From Lachnospiraceae bacterium AC2031 (GTDB taxonomy: Bacteria > Bacillota > Clostridia > Lachnospirales > Lachnospiraceae): 64,000 nt of DNA. The position numbers were made by a program, and so were the translations under genes. The notes beneath the pieces were generated by a model that searched no databases, was not told where the DNA came from, and saw nothing but the letters and a program-made list of their open reading frames with translations. How positions within the stretch are numbered: the first letter of the stretch is position 1; every line of letters starts with the position of its first letter. The stretch lies in the NCBI GenBank assembly GCA_000687975.1, contig JIAB01000001.1, positions 248,001 through 312,000 of the forward strand. Direction: 5' to 3'. This document shows, piece by piece, positions 47,134 through 54,856 of the stretch.

Positions 47134-47231
47134 ATCATTATCCTTTACACTTTTTATATGTGCCTGATAGCACGTCATCTGTTGCAAAAAAATTTTAAAA
47201 TATTTTTAAATGGTATTCTGAATCAGAGTAT

Positions 47232-47867
47232 TTATAAAACACCTTTCAGATCAGTGAGCAGCTTGTTGATTCTCTCATGTTCCATACGAAGACTTACCTG
47301 ATTTACAACCACACGGGCTGAAAGATCTGTAATCTCTTCAAGAACTGTAAGGCCATTCTCTTTAAGAGTAGAACCTGTCTCAACAATATCTACGATAACC
47401 TCTGAAAGACCAACTATAGGTGCAAGCTCTACAGAACCGTTAAGTTTGATGATCTCAACTGTCTGGTTCTTCTTATCCTTGAAGTAGTTCTTAGCAATGT
47501 TTGGATACTTGCTTGCAACACGGATGATCTCATTTCTCTTGAGAAGCTCTCTTGCTGACTCTGGTCCGCATACGCACATACGGCACTTACCAAAACCAAG
47601 ATCCATAACCTCATAAAGGTTGCGGCCTTCCTCAAGAAGGGTATCACGACCAACAACTCCGATATCAGCCACACCATACTCTACATATGTAGGAACATCG
47701 CTAGGCTTTGATAAGAAAAATCTTACCTTAAGCTCATCATTCTGGAAGATAAGCTTACGAGTCTTTGGATCATTTATTTCTTCACATGTAATTCCAATCT
47801 TCTCCAGCAGCTTAAGAGTTTCCTTTGCAAGACGACCCTTTGCCAGAGCAAATGTTAAATATCTCAT
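47232..47867 (-). CDS. hisG: ATP phosphoribosyltransferase, short form
   Basis: A 211-residue HisG(S), catalysing the first committed step of histidine synthesis. It has LTFALAKGRLAKETL, GVADIGVVGRDTL and the PRPP loop ELAPIVGLSEVIVDIVETGSTL. The C-terminal regulatory domain of long HisG is absent, so activity and feedback control need HisZ, encoded 16 nt upstream. Confidence 0.97.
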   Translation of the reverse strand: MRYLTFALAKGRLAKETLKLLEKIGITCEEINDPKTRKLIFQNDELKVRFFLSKPSDVPTYVEYGVADIGVVGRDTLLEEGRNLYEVMDLGFGKCRMCVCGPESARELLKRNEIIRVASKYPNIAKNYFKDKKNQTVEIIKLNGSVELAPIVGLSEVIVDIVETGSTLKENGLTVLEEITDLSARVVVNQVSLRMEHERINKLLTDLKGVL

Positions 47868-47883
47868 ATTTCCTCACTCATTT

Positions 47884-49143
47884 TTAGTATTCTAGGGTTT
47901 CGATAGCTCGCTCTTCATCAACAGAACGATCTGCACTGATTATACGTACAGTCTTCTCATCCTGAAGAATGTAGATACGGCCAACATCATAAGTATCTGA
48001 ATATACCATGTATTCATCATCCTCATGTCGCTTTGACTTACGAATAAGCTGGCTGATAACGCCTTGCTCACGAAGTCTCTTAGCAAGACGAAGCGCACTC
48101 TCCTGATGCTCGATTGTATAAACGATGAGACAGTCCTTAACATCATTCTTAACAGTTATCTTCTGTCTTGATAGTGAATTCATCAGATCATCTACATAAA
48201 TAGAGAATCCAATAGATGGAGCATCCTTGCCGAACTGTGAAAGAAGGTTATTATATCTTCCACCCTTTACGATAGCATTTCCTGTTCCATAGGTATATCC
48301 ACTGAACACAACACCTGTGTAATAATCGTAACCATTTATCATTGAGAGATCAAAACTGATATAGTTCTGATATTCATAATATGTAAGCGCCTTATAAACC
48401 TTACGAAGTCTGTCGATAGCTTCAAGAGCTCTCTCGCTCTTTGTAATCTTCTCAGCCTTCTCAAGACAATCAAGACCACCAAACATTGATGAAAGACTAT
48501 TAAGATTCTTCTTAACATCCTCAGCTATATCAAGTTCGGAAATGTATTCTGACAGACCGAAGAAGTTTTTGATCTGTATATAATCACGTATCTTGTTCTC
48601 TGTCTTCTCGTCCAGATTTGCATCCTCGATTATGCCCTTGAAGTAATCAACCTCACCAATCTCGATCTGGAAATCTGTAAGACCCGTTGCCTTAAGACAA
48701 TCGATCACACAGGCTATTGTCTCAGCATCTGCTGCAGAACTGTCATCATTTATAAGCTCACTTCCAAGCTGTGTTGTCTCAGCAAGCTTACCCTTATGCT
48801 GCTCTGTGGAAGCAAATGTATTACCCTTATAGCAAAGACGTATAGGAAGCTCTTCATCTGGAAAATACTTAGCAACACATCTCGCAATACTTGGAGTAAA
48901 GTCAGGACGAAGCACCAAAGTGTTATTATTCCTATCAAAAAACTTGTACATCTCATTTGATGGAGCTGAGCCCTTATCTGCATTGAAAATTCCAAAATAT
49001 TCAAATGTAGGAGTTTCAATATCCTTGTTTCCATAGAGATGGAGTACATTCTCAATTCGATCGATGATCAAATGTTTTTTCTCGCACTCATTTCCATAAA
49101 TGTCCCTAACACCTTCTGGTGTGGAAAGTAATGTTTCTCTCAT
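47884..49143 (-). CDS. hisZ: ATP phosphoribosyltransferase regulatory subunit HisZ
   Basis: A 419-residue histidyl-tRNA-synthetase paralogue. It has TPEGVRDIYGNE and LRPDFTPSIARC (motif 2 region) but a degraded tRNA-binding part, and lies directly before short hisG, which fixes the HisZ assignment. It forms the hetero-octamer with HisG(S). The tail (from about 320) keeps an anticodon-domain-like fold. Confidence 0.92.
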   Translation of the reverse strand: MRETLLSTPEGVRDIYGNECEKKHLIIDRIENVLHLYGNKDIETPTFEYFGIFNADKGSAPSNEMYKFFDRNNNTLVLRPDFTPSIARCVAKYFPDEELPIRLCYKGNTFASTEQHKGKLAETTQLGSELINDDSSAADAETIACVIDCLKATGLTDFQIEIGEVDYFKGIIEDANLDEKTENKIRDYIQIKNFFGLSEYISELDIAEDVKKNLNSLSSMFGGLDCLEKAEKITKSERALEAIDRLRKVYKALTYYEYQNYISFDLSMINGYDYYTGVVFSGYTYGTGNAIVKGGRYNNLLSQFGKDAPSIGFSIYVDDLMNSLSRQKITVKNDVKDCLIVYTIEHQESALRLAKRLREQGVISQLIRKSKRHEDDEYMVYSDTYDVGRIYILQDEKTVRIISADRSVDEERAIETLEY

Positions 49144-49153
49144 ATTTACCTCT

Positions 49154-49483
49154 TTATGATATTATGACGTCCATATAGACGCCTGTTTTGTTTTCCTGGC
49201 AGGTCACGAATCTATATCTGACTCTGTTATCCTCGTTATATCTGACAGATATATGAGAATATGGATAAGCCGTAGCCTCAATAAACTTGCGGAATAACTT
49301 ATCTGCGGCCGATACTGAATACTTATTCATTCTGATATCGACTATGTAGCGGTTGTAATTCACATTTATAGTTGATGTATCAACCTTGGAAGATTTGTCC
49401 AAAAAGGAACGAACCTTATCCGCTACAGCATCATCTGTTACGATATTAAGTTTAGCCATATAATCATTTACTGCTCTAAACAA
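49154..49483 (-). CDS. Unknown protein heading the his operon
   Basis: A 109-residue soluble protein, not recognised. Start is TTG at 49483: GGGAGG is 8 nt upstream, whereas the first ATG (49459, residue 9) is too far from it. The C-terminal half (YPYSHISVRYNEDNRVRY and CQENKTGVYMDV) looks like beta strands. It ends 10 nt before hisZ and after a TATAAT box near 49523, so it is probably the first gene of the histidine transcript. A histidine-related or regulatory role is only suggested by position. Confidence 0.65.
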   Translation of the reverse strand: MFRAVNDYMAKLNIVTDDAVADKVRSFLDKSSKVDTSTINVNYNRYIVDIRMNKYSVSAADKLFRKFIEATAYPYSHISVRYNEDNRVRYRFVTCQENKTGVYMDVIIS

Positions 49484-49564
49484 GACTCCGGCCTCCCAAA
49501 AAATAACAACGTATTATTATACTAAAAAACTAAGAGTTTTAAAAGCAGAAATAACAAGCCGTAA

Positions 49565-49912
49565 TTAGTCAGACCAGGTTCTCTTATCCACATCTCTCCA
49601 AGTAGAATCAAGAGCATAGAAATCTCTCATCTCTGTATCAAAGATATGGACAACGATATCGCCGTAATCAAGGAGAACCCAACCACCCTGGGAATGGCCC
49701 TCTCTTGTAACAAGCTCATATCCGGCAGCTCTCATTTCCTCCTGAACACCATCGATCATAGCGTCCATCTGAGATTTATTAGTACCTGTGGCAAGAACGA
49801 AATAATCTGTAATGATCGTAGCAGCACCAACATGAAGGCTGACAACGTTCTTAGCCATTTTATTCTGAAGTGCATTTACTGCACATTCAACCATCATTTC
49901 TTCTCTGTTCAT
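49565..49912 (-). CDS. rsfS: Ribosomal silencing factor RsfS
   Basis: A 115-residue protein that binds L14 and blocks subunit joining in starvation. Family pattern ITDYFVLATGTNKSQ, EGHSQGGWVLLDYGDIVVHIF and FYALDSTW is complete. It follows yqeK, the usual order. Confidence 0.96.
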   Translation of the reverse strand: MNREEMMVECAVNALQNKMAKNVVSLHVGAATIITDYFVLATGTNKSQMDAMIDGVQEEMRAAGYELVTREGHSQGGWVLLDYGDIVVHIFDTEMRDFYALDSTWRDVDKRTWSD

Positions 49913-49932
49913 ATATCCTCCAAGTGGTAAGT

Positions 49933-50511
49933 TTACTTACTAACATAATAGTCATAGGTATCTCTGGTTAACTCATCTATAGCAGCATCTGTAGTTTCAA
50001 GATATTCCAGTGTATTCTTCAAAATGTGAATGATACATTTATCAAGATCCAGATACGCCTCCCGTCTTATCTCAGGCAGATCCCTGATAATTCGGCGATT
50101 TGGCTCAATATAATCTGCTACGAAAATGATCTTCTCAAGCAATGTCATATCAGGATGACCTGTTGTATGATATGCAATAGCTGAAAGTATCTCCGGATCA
50201 TCTACTCCATACTTTTCCTTAGCAATAAATACACCTATCTTGCCATGAAGCAGATCAGGATTGGCTTTCTCACATTTATTAACATTGATACCATACTTCT
50301 TTGCCCTCTTTAGCTTTTCATCAGTTGGAATATACTTGGCACAGTCATGAAGAAGTCCGGCGAGTCTCGCCTTTTCTACATCAGCACCATGAACAAACGC
50401 AAGATTTGCAGCCGTATATTCAACTCCAATGCTATGTAAAAACCTTTTGGGATTAAGCTTCGATTCAAGCTTCTTTACCATTTCAGTTCTATCCATAACT
50501 TTCTTACCCAT
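49933..50511 (-). CDS. yqeK: Ap4A hydrolase YqeK (HD domain)
   Basis: A 192-residue HD phosphohydrolase. Metal motif residues H in FLHSIGVEYTA, HD in LAGLLHDCAK, and H in LLHGKIG and AYHTTGHPDM are present. Family members hydrolyse diadenosine tetraphosphate symmetrically. The start at 50511 is preferred because GGAGG is 5 nt before it; an in-frame ATG at 50523 lies within that site. It overlaps the nadD stop by 8 nt. Confidence 0.93.
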   Translation of the reverse strand: MGKKVMDRTEMVKKLESKLNPKRFLHSIGVEYTAANLAFVHGADVEKARLAGLLHDCAKYIPTDEKLKRAKKYGINVNKCEKANPDLLHGKIGVFIAKEKYGVDDPEILSAIAYHTTGHPDMTLLEKIIFVADYIEPNRRIIRDLPEIRREAYLDLDKCIIHILKNTLEYLETTDAAIDELTRDTYDYYVSK

Positions 50512-51151
50512 TACTTCCTCCATACAGATTCTTTTCTAAGATATAATCTCTAATATAATCTGGTACAAGACCGGTCACATCCTCTCCGCGACCAAGTAAT
50601 TCTCTAATATCAGACGAAGATATAGGTATATCAAACATATCAAGCATCAGGACTTTAGACTGAGGATATTCCTTCTTCAAACGTTCAATGATCTCAGCGG
50701 TTCTCACCTTATCGGTTTCACCACGTACAGCGGTGAGAAATGTCACGTCCCTTAGAAGTTTTTCGGCGTCGACCCATTTGTCTACCCATTCAAGACTGTC
50801 ACCACCGATAATGAAGTATATCTTCCTATCTGGATTCACCTTCTTAAACTCTTCGATGGTATCAATGGTATGAGTAACACCGCCGCGAACAATCTCCATA
50901 TCACTATAATAAATGTAAGAATACTTATCAGCCACCTGACGGAGCATCTCGAGACGATCCTCATCAGGAGCAAAGGTTTTATTCTCTTTATAATAGGTGG
51001 TTTTGTTGGGCATCAGCACTATATCCAGCCCAAGAAGCCTGTAAGCCGACTCAGCCATACCAATATGACCAATATGAATCGGATTAAAGGAACCGCCTAA
51101 TATAGCGATATCTCCTGTGTTTGATATATCATAGTATGAATCTTTATCCAT
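50504..51151 (-). CDS. nadD: Nicotinate-nucleotide adenylyltransferase
   Basis: A 215-residue enzyme joining NaMN and ATP to give NaAD. It has ILGGSFNPIHIGH at the N-terminus, GGDSLEWVDKW near the middle and SSSDIRELLGRG at the C-terminus. The true ATG is at 51151 (AGGTG 8 nt upstream); a longer frame would start inside the repeat element and read MQRGRTPLHQ. Confidence 0.95.
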   Translation of the reverse strand: MDKDSYYDISNTGDIAILGGSFNPIHIGHIGMAESAYRLLGLDIVLMPNKTTYYKENKTFAPDEDRLEMLRQVADKYSYIYYSDMEIVRGGVTHTIDTIEEFKKVNPDRKIYFIIGGDSLEWVDKWVDAEKLLRDVTFLTAVRGETDKVRTAEIIERLKKEYPQSKVLMLDMFDIPISSSDIRELLGRGEDVTGLVPDYIRDYILEKNLYGGSNG

Positions 51152-51175
51152 AACAATACACCTGTAGTCTACTTG

Positions 51176-51224
51176 GTGCAGTGGGGTCCGTCCCCGTTGC
51201 ACCGAGGTCTGTCCCCAATTGCAC
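51176..51224. repeat. GGGGACAG-type interspersed palindrome, copy C
   Basis: Nearly identical to copy B (differs at the loop and at CCCCAATT versus CCCCTATT). It lies one base from the yhbY stop codon, before nadD. Same orientation as copy B. Confidence 0.85.
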
Positions 51225-51225
51225 T

Positions 51226-51540
51226 TTATTTTTTTGCAGTCTTTATTTTCTCTCCAGGGAACACGATCTTGATGTTATCGTGGTTTCTCTTGTAGAGAAC
51301 GATCTTACGACCAATAACCTGTACAACTTCTGAACGAGTTCTTTCACCCAGAGTTATAGCAAGTGATCCTGGATCATCTATACAATTCTTAAGTACATTT
51401 ATCTTTATAAGCTCTCTAGCCTTAAGTGCCTCTGCTGCAGCCTCAACGAATTCAGGTGTAAGGCTGGCTTTTCCAAGAGACAGAACTGGATCAGTTGTCT
51501 GAGCAAGGCTCTTAAGAAATGCTCTCTCTTTCGTTGTCAT
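51226..51540 (-). CDS. yhbY: YhbY-family RNA-binding protein (CRM domain)
   Basis: A 104-residue CRM-domain protein associated with pre-50S ribosomes. LKSLAQTTDPVLSLGKASLTPEFV, then ELIKINVLKN and VVQVIGRKIVLYKRN, is the whole domain. The ATG at 51540 has AAGGAG 6 nt upstream; a longer frame overlapping obgE was rejected. Confidence 0.95.
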   Translation of the reverse strand: MTTKERAFLKSLAQTTDPVLSLGKASLTPEFVEAAAEALKARELIKINVLKNCIDDPGSLAITLGERTRSEVVQVIGRKIVLYKRNHDNIKIVFPGEKIKTAKK

Positions 51541-51553
51541 ATTATTCTCCTTT

Positions 51554-52855
51554 TTACTCGTAATACTCGAACGCCCAGCCGTAGATACGGACTGTATCGC
51601 CTTCCTGAATACCAAGTGCTTTCAGTTCATCAATGATACCATTTTTAACCATGAATTCCTGGAAGAACTTGAAGCCCTTATTATCTTCAAGATTTGTGTA
51701 ACCAAGCATTTTCTCAATACGAGGTCCCTCAACAATGAAGACGCCTTCTTCGTCACCCTTTTCAACAGTGTAAGGAAGATTCTCTTCTCTTGCTGTGTAC
51801 TCTTCAAGAGTGATCTCAGGAGTAAACTCCATAACATCATCCGGCGCAGTCTGAATCAGCTGATAAGCCTTCTCCAGCATTTCCTTTATACCCTCGCCTG
51901 TTGCAGCCGAGATAGGAAGAACTGGAATCTCAGGTTCAAACTTATCTTTAAGCTTCTTAAGGATAGCTTCCTTATCCTCAGGTAAAAGAACATCCAGCTT
52001 ATTTGCTACTATAATAGTAGGTCTTGCAGCCAGCTGTTCACTATATCTACGAAGTTCCTCAGTGATAGCTTCAATGTCTTCTATAGGGTCACGACCCTCA
52101 ACTGATGCAGCATCAACAACATGGAGAATAACTCTGGTTCTCTCAATATGTCTAAGGAAATCAAGACCAAGGCCAACTCCTTCAGCAGCACCCTCGATGA
52201 TACCAGGAATATCAGCCATAACGAAACCTCTGCCTTCACCAAGACCAACAACTCCAAGATTTGGAACAAGAGTTGTAAAATGGTAGTCCGCAATCTTTGG
52301 CTTTGCATTCGAAACCTTAGAAAGAATTGTTGACTTTCCAACGCTTGGAAATCCAACAAGACCAACATCAGCGATCATCTTAAGCTCAAGAGAAAGGGTC
52401 TTCTCAATTGCTGGTTCACCAGGTTGTGCATAACGAGGTGCCTGCATGGTACTGGTCGCATAATGCATGTTACCTTTACCACCACGACCGCCAGTAAGAA
52501 GGGTAAATGGCTCTTCACGTTCAGCCATATCGACGATAACCTTGCCCGTTTCAAAATCTTTGATAACAGTTCCAGGAGGGACTTTGATTACCACATCGGC
52601 ACCGTTCTTACCGTGACATCTCTTCTTGCCACCTTCTTCGCCGTCTCCAGCCTTATATTTTCTAATATTTTTAAAATCTGTAAGGGTATTGAGACCCTTG
52701 TCGATAACAAAGATAACATCGCCGCCCTTGCCGCCATCACCACCGTCTGGACCACCATTTGGAACATAAAGCTCACGACGGAAGGAAACATGGCCATCGC
52801 CACCTTTTCCCGAACGCACATATATCTTCGCTCTATCTGCAAACATATTTGCCAT
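51554..52855 (-). CDS. obgE: GTPase Obg (CgtA)
   Basis: A ribosome-assembly and stress GTPase of 433 residues. The Gly-rich Obg fold (VRSGKGGDGHVSFRRELYVPNGGPDGGDGG) precedes the G domain (GFPSVGKST, DIPGI, NKLD) and a C-terminal OCT domain (from about 355). AGGAG lies 7 nt before the ATG. It precedes yhbY and nadD. Confidence 0.97.
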   Translation of the reverse strand: MANMFADRAKIYVRSGKGGDGHVSFRRELYVPNGGPDGGDGGKGGDVIFVIDKGLNTLTDFKNIRKYKAGDGEEGGKKRCHGKNGADVVIKVPPGTVIKDFETGKVIVDMAEREEPFTLLTGGRGGKGNMHYATSTMQAPRYAQPGEPAIEKTLSLELKMIADVGLVGFPSVGKSTILSKVSNAKPKIADYHFTTLVPNLGVVGLGEGRGFVMADIPGIIEGAAEGVGLGLDFLRHIERTRVILHVVDAASVEGRDPIEDIEAITEELRRYSEQLAARPTIIVANKLDVLLPEDKEAILKKLKDKFEPEIPVLPISAATGEGIKEMLEKAYQLIQTAPDDVMEFTPEITLEEYTAREENLPYTVEKGDEEGVFIVEGPRIEKMLGYTNLEDNKGFKFFQEFMVKNGIIDELKALGIQEGDTVRIYGWAFEYYE

Positions 52856-52871
52856 AGTATTCTCCTATGAT

Positions 52872-52908
52872 AAAACAAAAGGAGCCTTGTGAATTTTCAC
52901 AAAGCTCC
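52872..52908 (-). terminator. Terminator/attenuator between rpmA and obgE
   Basis: An 11-bp stem, GGAGCTTTGTG with its complement (52881-52891, 52898-52908), followed on the minus strand by TTTTGTTTT. It could reduce obgE transcription relative to the ribosomal protein genes. Confidence 0.8.
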
Positions 52909-52924
52909 ATGATCACGATACTAA

Positions 52925-53209
52925 TTACTCAGCAACTGGATAAATAGAAACCTGCTTTCTATCTCTTCCAAGTCTCTCGTATCTAACAATTCCATCTGTT
53001 AATGCGAACAGAGTATCATCTCCGCCACGTCCAACATTAAGTCCTGGATGGATCTTTGTACCACGCTGTGTATAAAGCACATTGCCGGCCAGAACAAACT
53101 GACCATCTGCACGCTTAGCTCCAAGTCTCTTAGAAGCTGAATCTCTACCGTTCTTGGTAGAACCCATTCCCTTCTTATGAGCGAAGAGCTGTAAATTCAT
53201 CTTAAACAT
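52925..53209 (-). CDS. rpmA: 50S ribosomal protein L27 with cleavable N-terminus
   Basis: A 94-residue L27. The N-terminus MFKMNLQLF precedes AHKKGMGST: this is the Prp cleavage motif known in Firmicutes, where the first nine residues are removed so that the exposed N-terminus reaches the peptidyl-transferase centre. The rest ([27 protein letters not shown]) is standard. The start overlaps the prp stop by 8 nt. Confidence 0.96.
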   Translation of the reverse strand: MFKMNLQLFAHKKGMGSTKNGRDSASKRLGAKRADGQFVLAGNVLYTQRGTKIHPGLNVGRGGDDTLFALTDGIVRYERLGRDRKQVSIYPVAE

Positions 53210-53534
53210 GACTTACCTCCCTAAAATATATCTGAATATACTTGTCTCCGTACTCTTCATATATAGAACAAAGTCCTAAGCGAAGAGACTTCAGTAAAAG
53301 TTTACTCTGGGGACTTATATCTCCAACGATCTTAAAACGAACAAGACCGTCCTCGCATTCCTCAGTAACAACTGAGTCCTCAGTAAAACTCTCTATTGAG
53401 TTAACTGTATTTATTACAAGAGCTGAAACACCTGCGCAGATAACGTCTCTGCCACAACGTGCATATTCAGCATGTCCTTTGATCTTAAAACCAAAGACTT
53501 TATTGTCCCTTGAGTAGAAAATTGCTTTAATCAT
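53202..53534 (-). CDS. prp: Ribosomal-processing cysteine protease Prp
   Basis: A 110-residue protease that trims L27. The catalytic dyad is visible in [22 protein letters not shown] (His and Cys), broken here by conserved Gly/Asp. It sits between rplU and rpmA as in other Firmicutes, and its end overlaps rpmA, so enzyme and substrate are co-translated. Confidence 0.95.
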   Translation of the reverse strand: MIKAIFYSRDNKVFGFKIKGHAEYARCGRDVICAGVSALVINTVNSIESFTEDSVVTEECEDGLVRFKIVGDISPQSKLLLKSLRLGLCSIYEEYGDKYIQIYFREVSHV

Positions 53535-53572
53535 TTCAAATCCTTTAAGATTTAATTCCGATTACCAGTTAA

Positions 53573-53881
53573 TTAAGCATTGATTGATTCAATCTTTACT
53601 TCTGTAAATGGCTGTCTATGACCATTCTTCTTGTGGTGACCCTTCTTTGGCTTATACTTATAAACTGTCACCTTCTTAGCCTTAGCAGTTCTAAGAACAG
53701 TAGCCTTAACACTTGCCTTTGCTGCCTTGTCACCAACAAGAACATCCTTGTCTGTGCTTACAAGTACAACATCATCAAATGTAACTGTAGCACCATCCTC
53801 TGCACCGAGCTTCTCAACTCTAAGGATATCTCCTTCAGCTACCTTGTACTGCTTTCCGCCTGTTGCAATTACAGCGTACAT
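53573..53881 (-). CDS. rplU: 50S ribosomal protein L21
   Basis: A 102-residue L21. MYAVIATGGKQYKVAEGD, VTFDDVVLVS and KPKKGHHKKNGHRQPFT are diagnostic. GGAGGAA lies before the ATG. It is the first gene of rplU-prp-rpmA and is preceded by a structured leader. Confidence 0.97.
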   Translation of the reverse strand: MYAVIATGGKQYKVAEGDILRVEKLGAEDGATVTFDDVVLVSTDKDVLVGDKAAKASVKATVLRTAKAKKVTVYKYKPKKGHHKKNGHRQPFTEVKIESINA

Positions 53882-53889
53882 AAGTTCTT

Positions 53890-53970
53890 CCTCCTAACTT
53901 ATAAATCTCGCTAACATCGGTGGCTCCCGAAAAATGGGCGCACTTCTAACCTGGTTATGCGGCATACCGT
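53890..53970 (-). ncRNA. Putative ribosomal protein L21 leader
   Basis: The 5' untranslated region of rplU is about 86 nt and unusually GC-rich for this genome. CGGT near its start can pair with ACCG about 45 nt later, enclosing smaller stems (for example around GCGCCC...GGGAGC). Firmicutes rplU is known to carry an autoregulatory L21 leader; I assign it by position and base pairing, not by a covariance match. Confidence 0.5.
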
Positions 53971-53973
53971 GAT

Positions 53974-54002
53974 ATATTATCACTTATGTAAATCAATGTC
54001 AA
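53974..54002 (-). promoter_or_regulatory. Promoter of rplU-prp-rpmA
   Basis: Minus-strand TTGACA (53997-54002), 17 bp, TAATAT (53974-53979). It lies just downstream of the hairpin repeat that ends the preceding gene. Confidence 0.7.
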
Positions 54003-54014
54003 ACACTTTCTTTA

Positions 54015-54053
54015 AAATGAGTCGATTTGGCTCAAAGCCCTTTTGACTCATTT
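54015..54053. repeat. ATGAGTC/GACTCAT hairpin repeat encoding the end of a HAD protein
   Basis: On the minus strand it begins AAATGAGTCAAAAGGGCTTT and ends GACTCATTT. Within it GGCT-TTG-AGCC forms an inner stem. The last residues NESKGL and the TGA stop (54032-54034) of the HAD gene are read from this repeat. Confidence 0.82.
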
Positions 54054-54847
54054 AGTAAAATGTCGGCGAGGCCGTCGTGATTGTTGTCTGCAGTTGTTAC
54101 AACATCAGCGATTGCCCGTACATTTTCAGGTGCGTTAAGCATTGCAACACCTATACCTGCAGCCTTGATCATAGAGATGTCATTCTCGCCATCTCCAGCT
54201 GCGATAACATTTTCCGGTTTTATACCAAGAATGTCACGAAGTCTGATCAGAGCATTACCCTTTCCTGAGTTCTTAGGAATCAGTTCCAGGTAGTAATCAT
54301 TTGAATACATAGAATCCAGAATATCGGAATACTTTTCAAGAACAGCACGTCTGAATCTATCCTGCTTTTCGTGGTCATGCATCTCAATGCAGATGATCTT
54401 GCAAGGCGGAACGTCCACATATGGCATTATATCATCAGCAACTATAAGCGGAGTTTTAATAACCCTTCTATAGAATTCAACGCACTCATTATAAGCCTCT
54501 GTCAGAATAAAATTGTCATTATATGTATGAACATGAAGTCCATAGCTATATGCCATATCCAGAAGCTCTCGAACCATATCGATTGGAATACCTTCGCGGT
54601 GCACAGGTCTTTGATTATCTACGTCATATATAAGACCACCATTATAAGCCACCACATAGGATTCTTTAAGATTAAGTCCAAGACTTCTATAAACAGAAAG
54701 TGTACTGTTAATATCACGTCCTGTACAGATGGCAAATGCATTGCCCGCTTCTACAAATCTTGAGAGTGCCTCCATAGTCCTTGGAGACACCCTCTTATCA
54801 TCAGTCAGAAGTGATCCGTCCAGATCACTAAAAAAAATTTTCTTCAT
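54032..54847 (-). CDS. Cof-type HAD-IIB phosphatase
   Basis: A 271-residue hydrolase with the type IIB cap. Motif I FSDLDGSLLTDDK at residues 6-18 (nucleophile and general-acid Asp), motif II CTGRDINS, motif III Lys in SGKGNALIRL, motif IV AAGDGENDISM near 218. Members dephosphorylate sugar phosphates, flavin precursors or other small molecules; the substrate is unknown. It starts 9 nt after the GH9 gene, so the two are probably co-transcribed. Its last six residues derive from a repeat element. Confidence 0.9.
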   Translation of the reverse strand: MKKIFFSDLDGSLLTDDKRVSPRTMEALSRFVEAGNAFAICTGRDINSTLSVYRSLGLNLKESYVVAYNGGLIYDVDNQRPVHREGIPIDMVRELLDMAYSYGLHVHTYNDNFILTEAYNECVEFYRRVIKTPLIVADDIMPYVDVPPCKIICIEMHDHEKQDRFRRAVLEKYSDILDSMYSNDYYLELIPKNSGKGNALIRLRDILGIKPENVIAAGDGENDISMIKAAGIGVAMLNAPENVRAIADVVTTADNNHDGLADILLNESKGL

Positions 54848-54856
54848 TTCAAGTCC

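Noticed and set aside
47884-49143. Histidyl-tRNA synthetase (hisS)
   Set aside because: Adjacent short hisG and the diverged C-terminal half point to HisZ.
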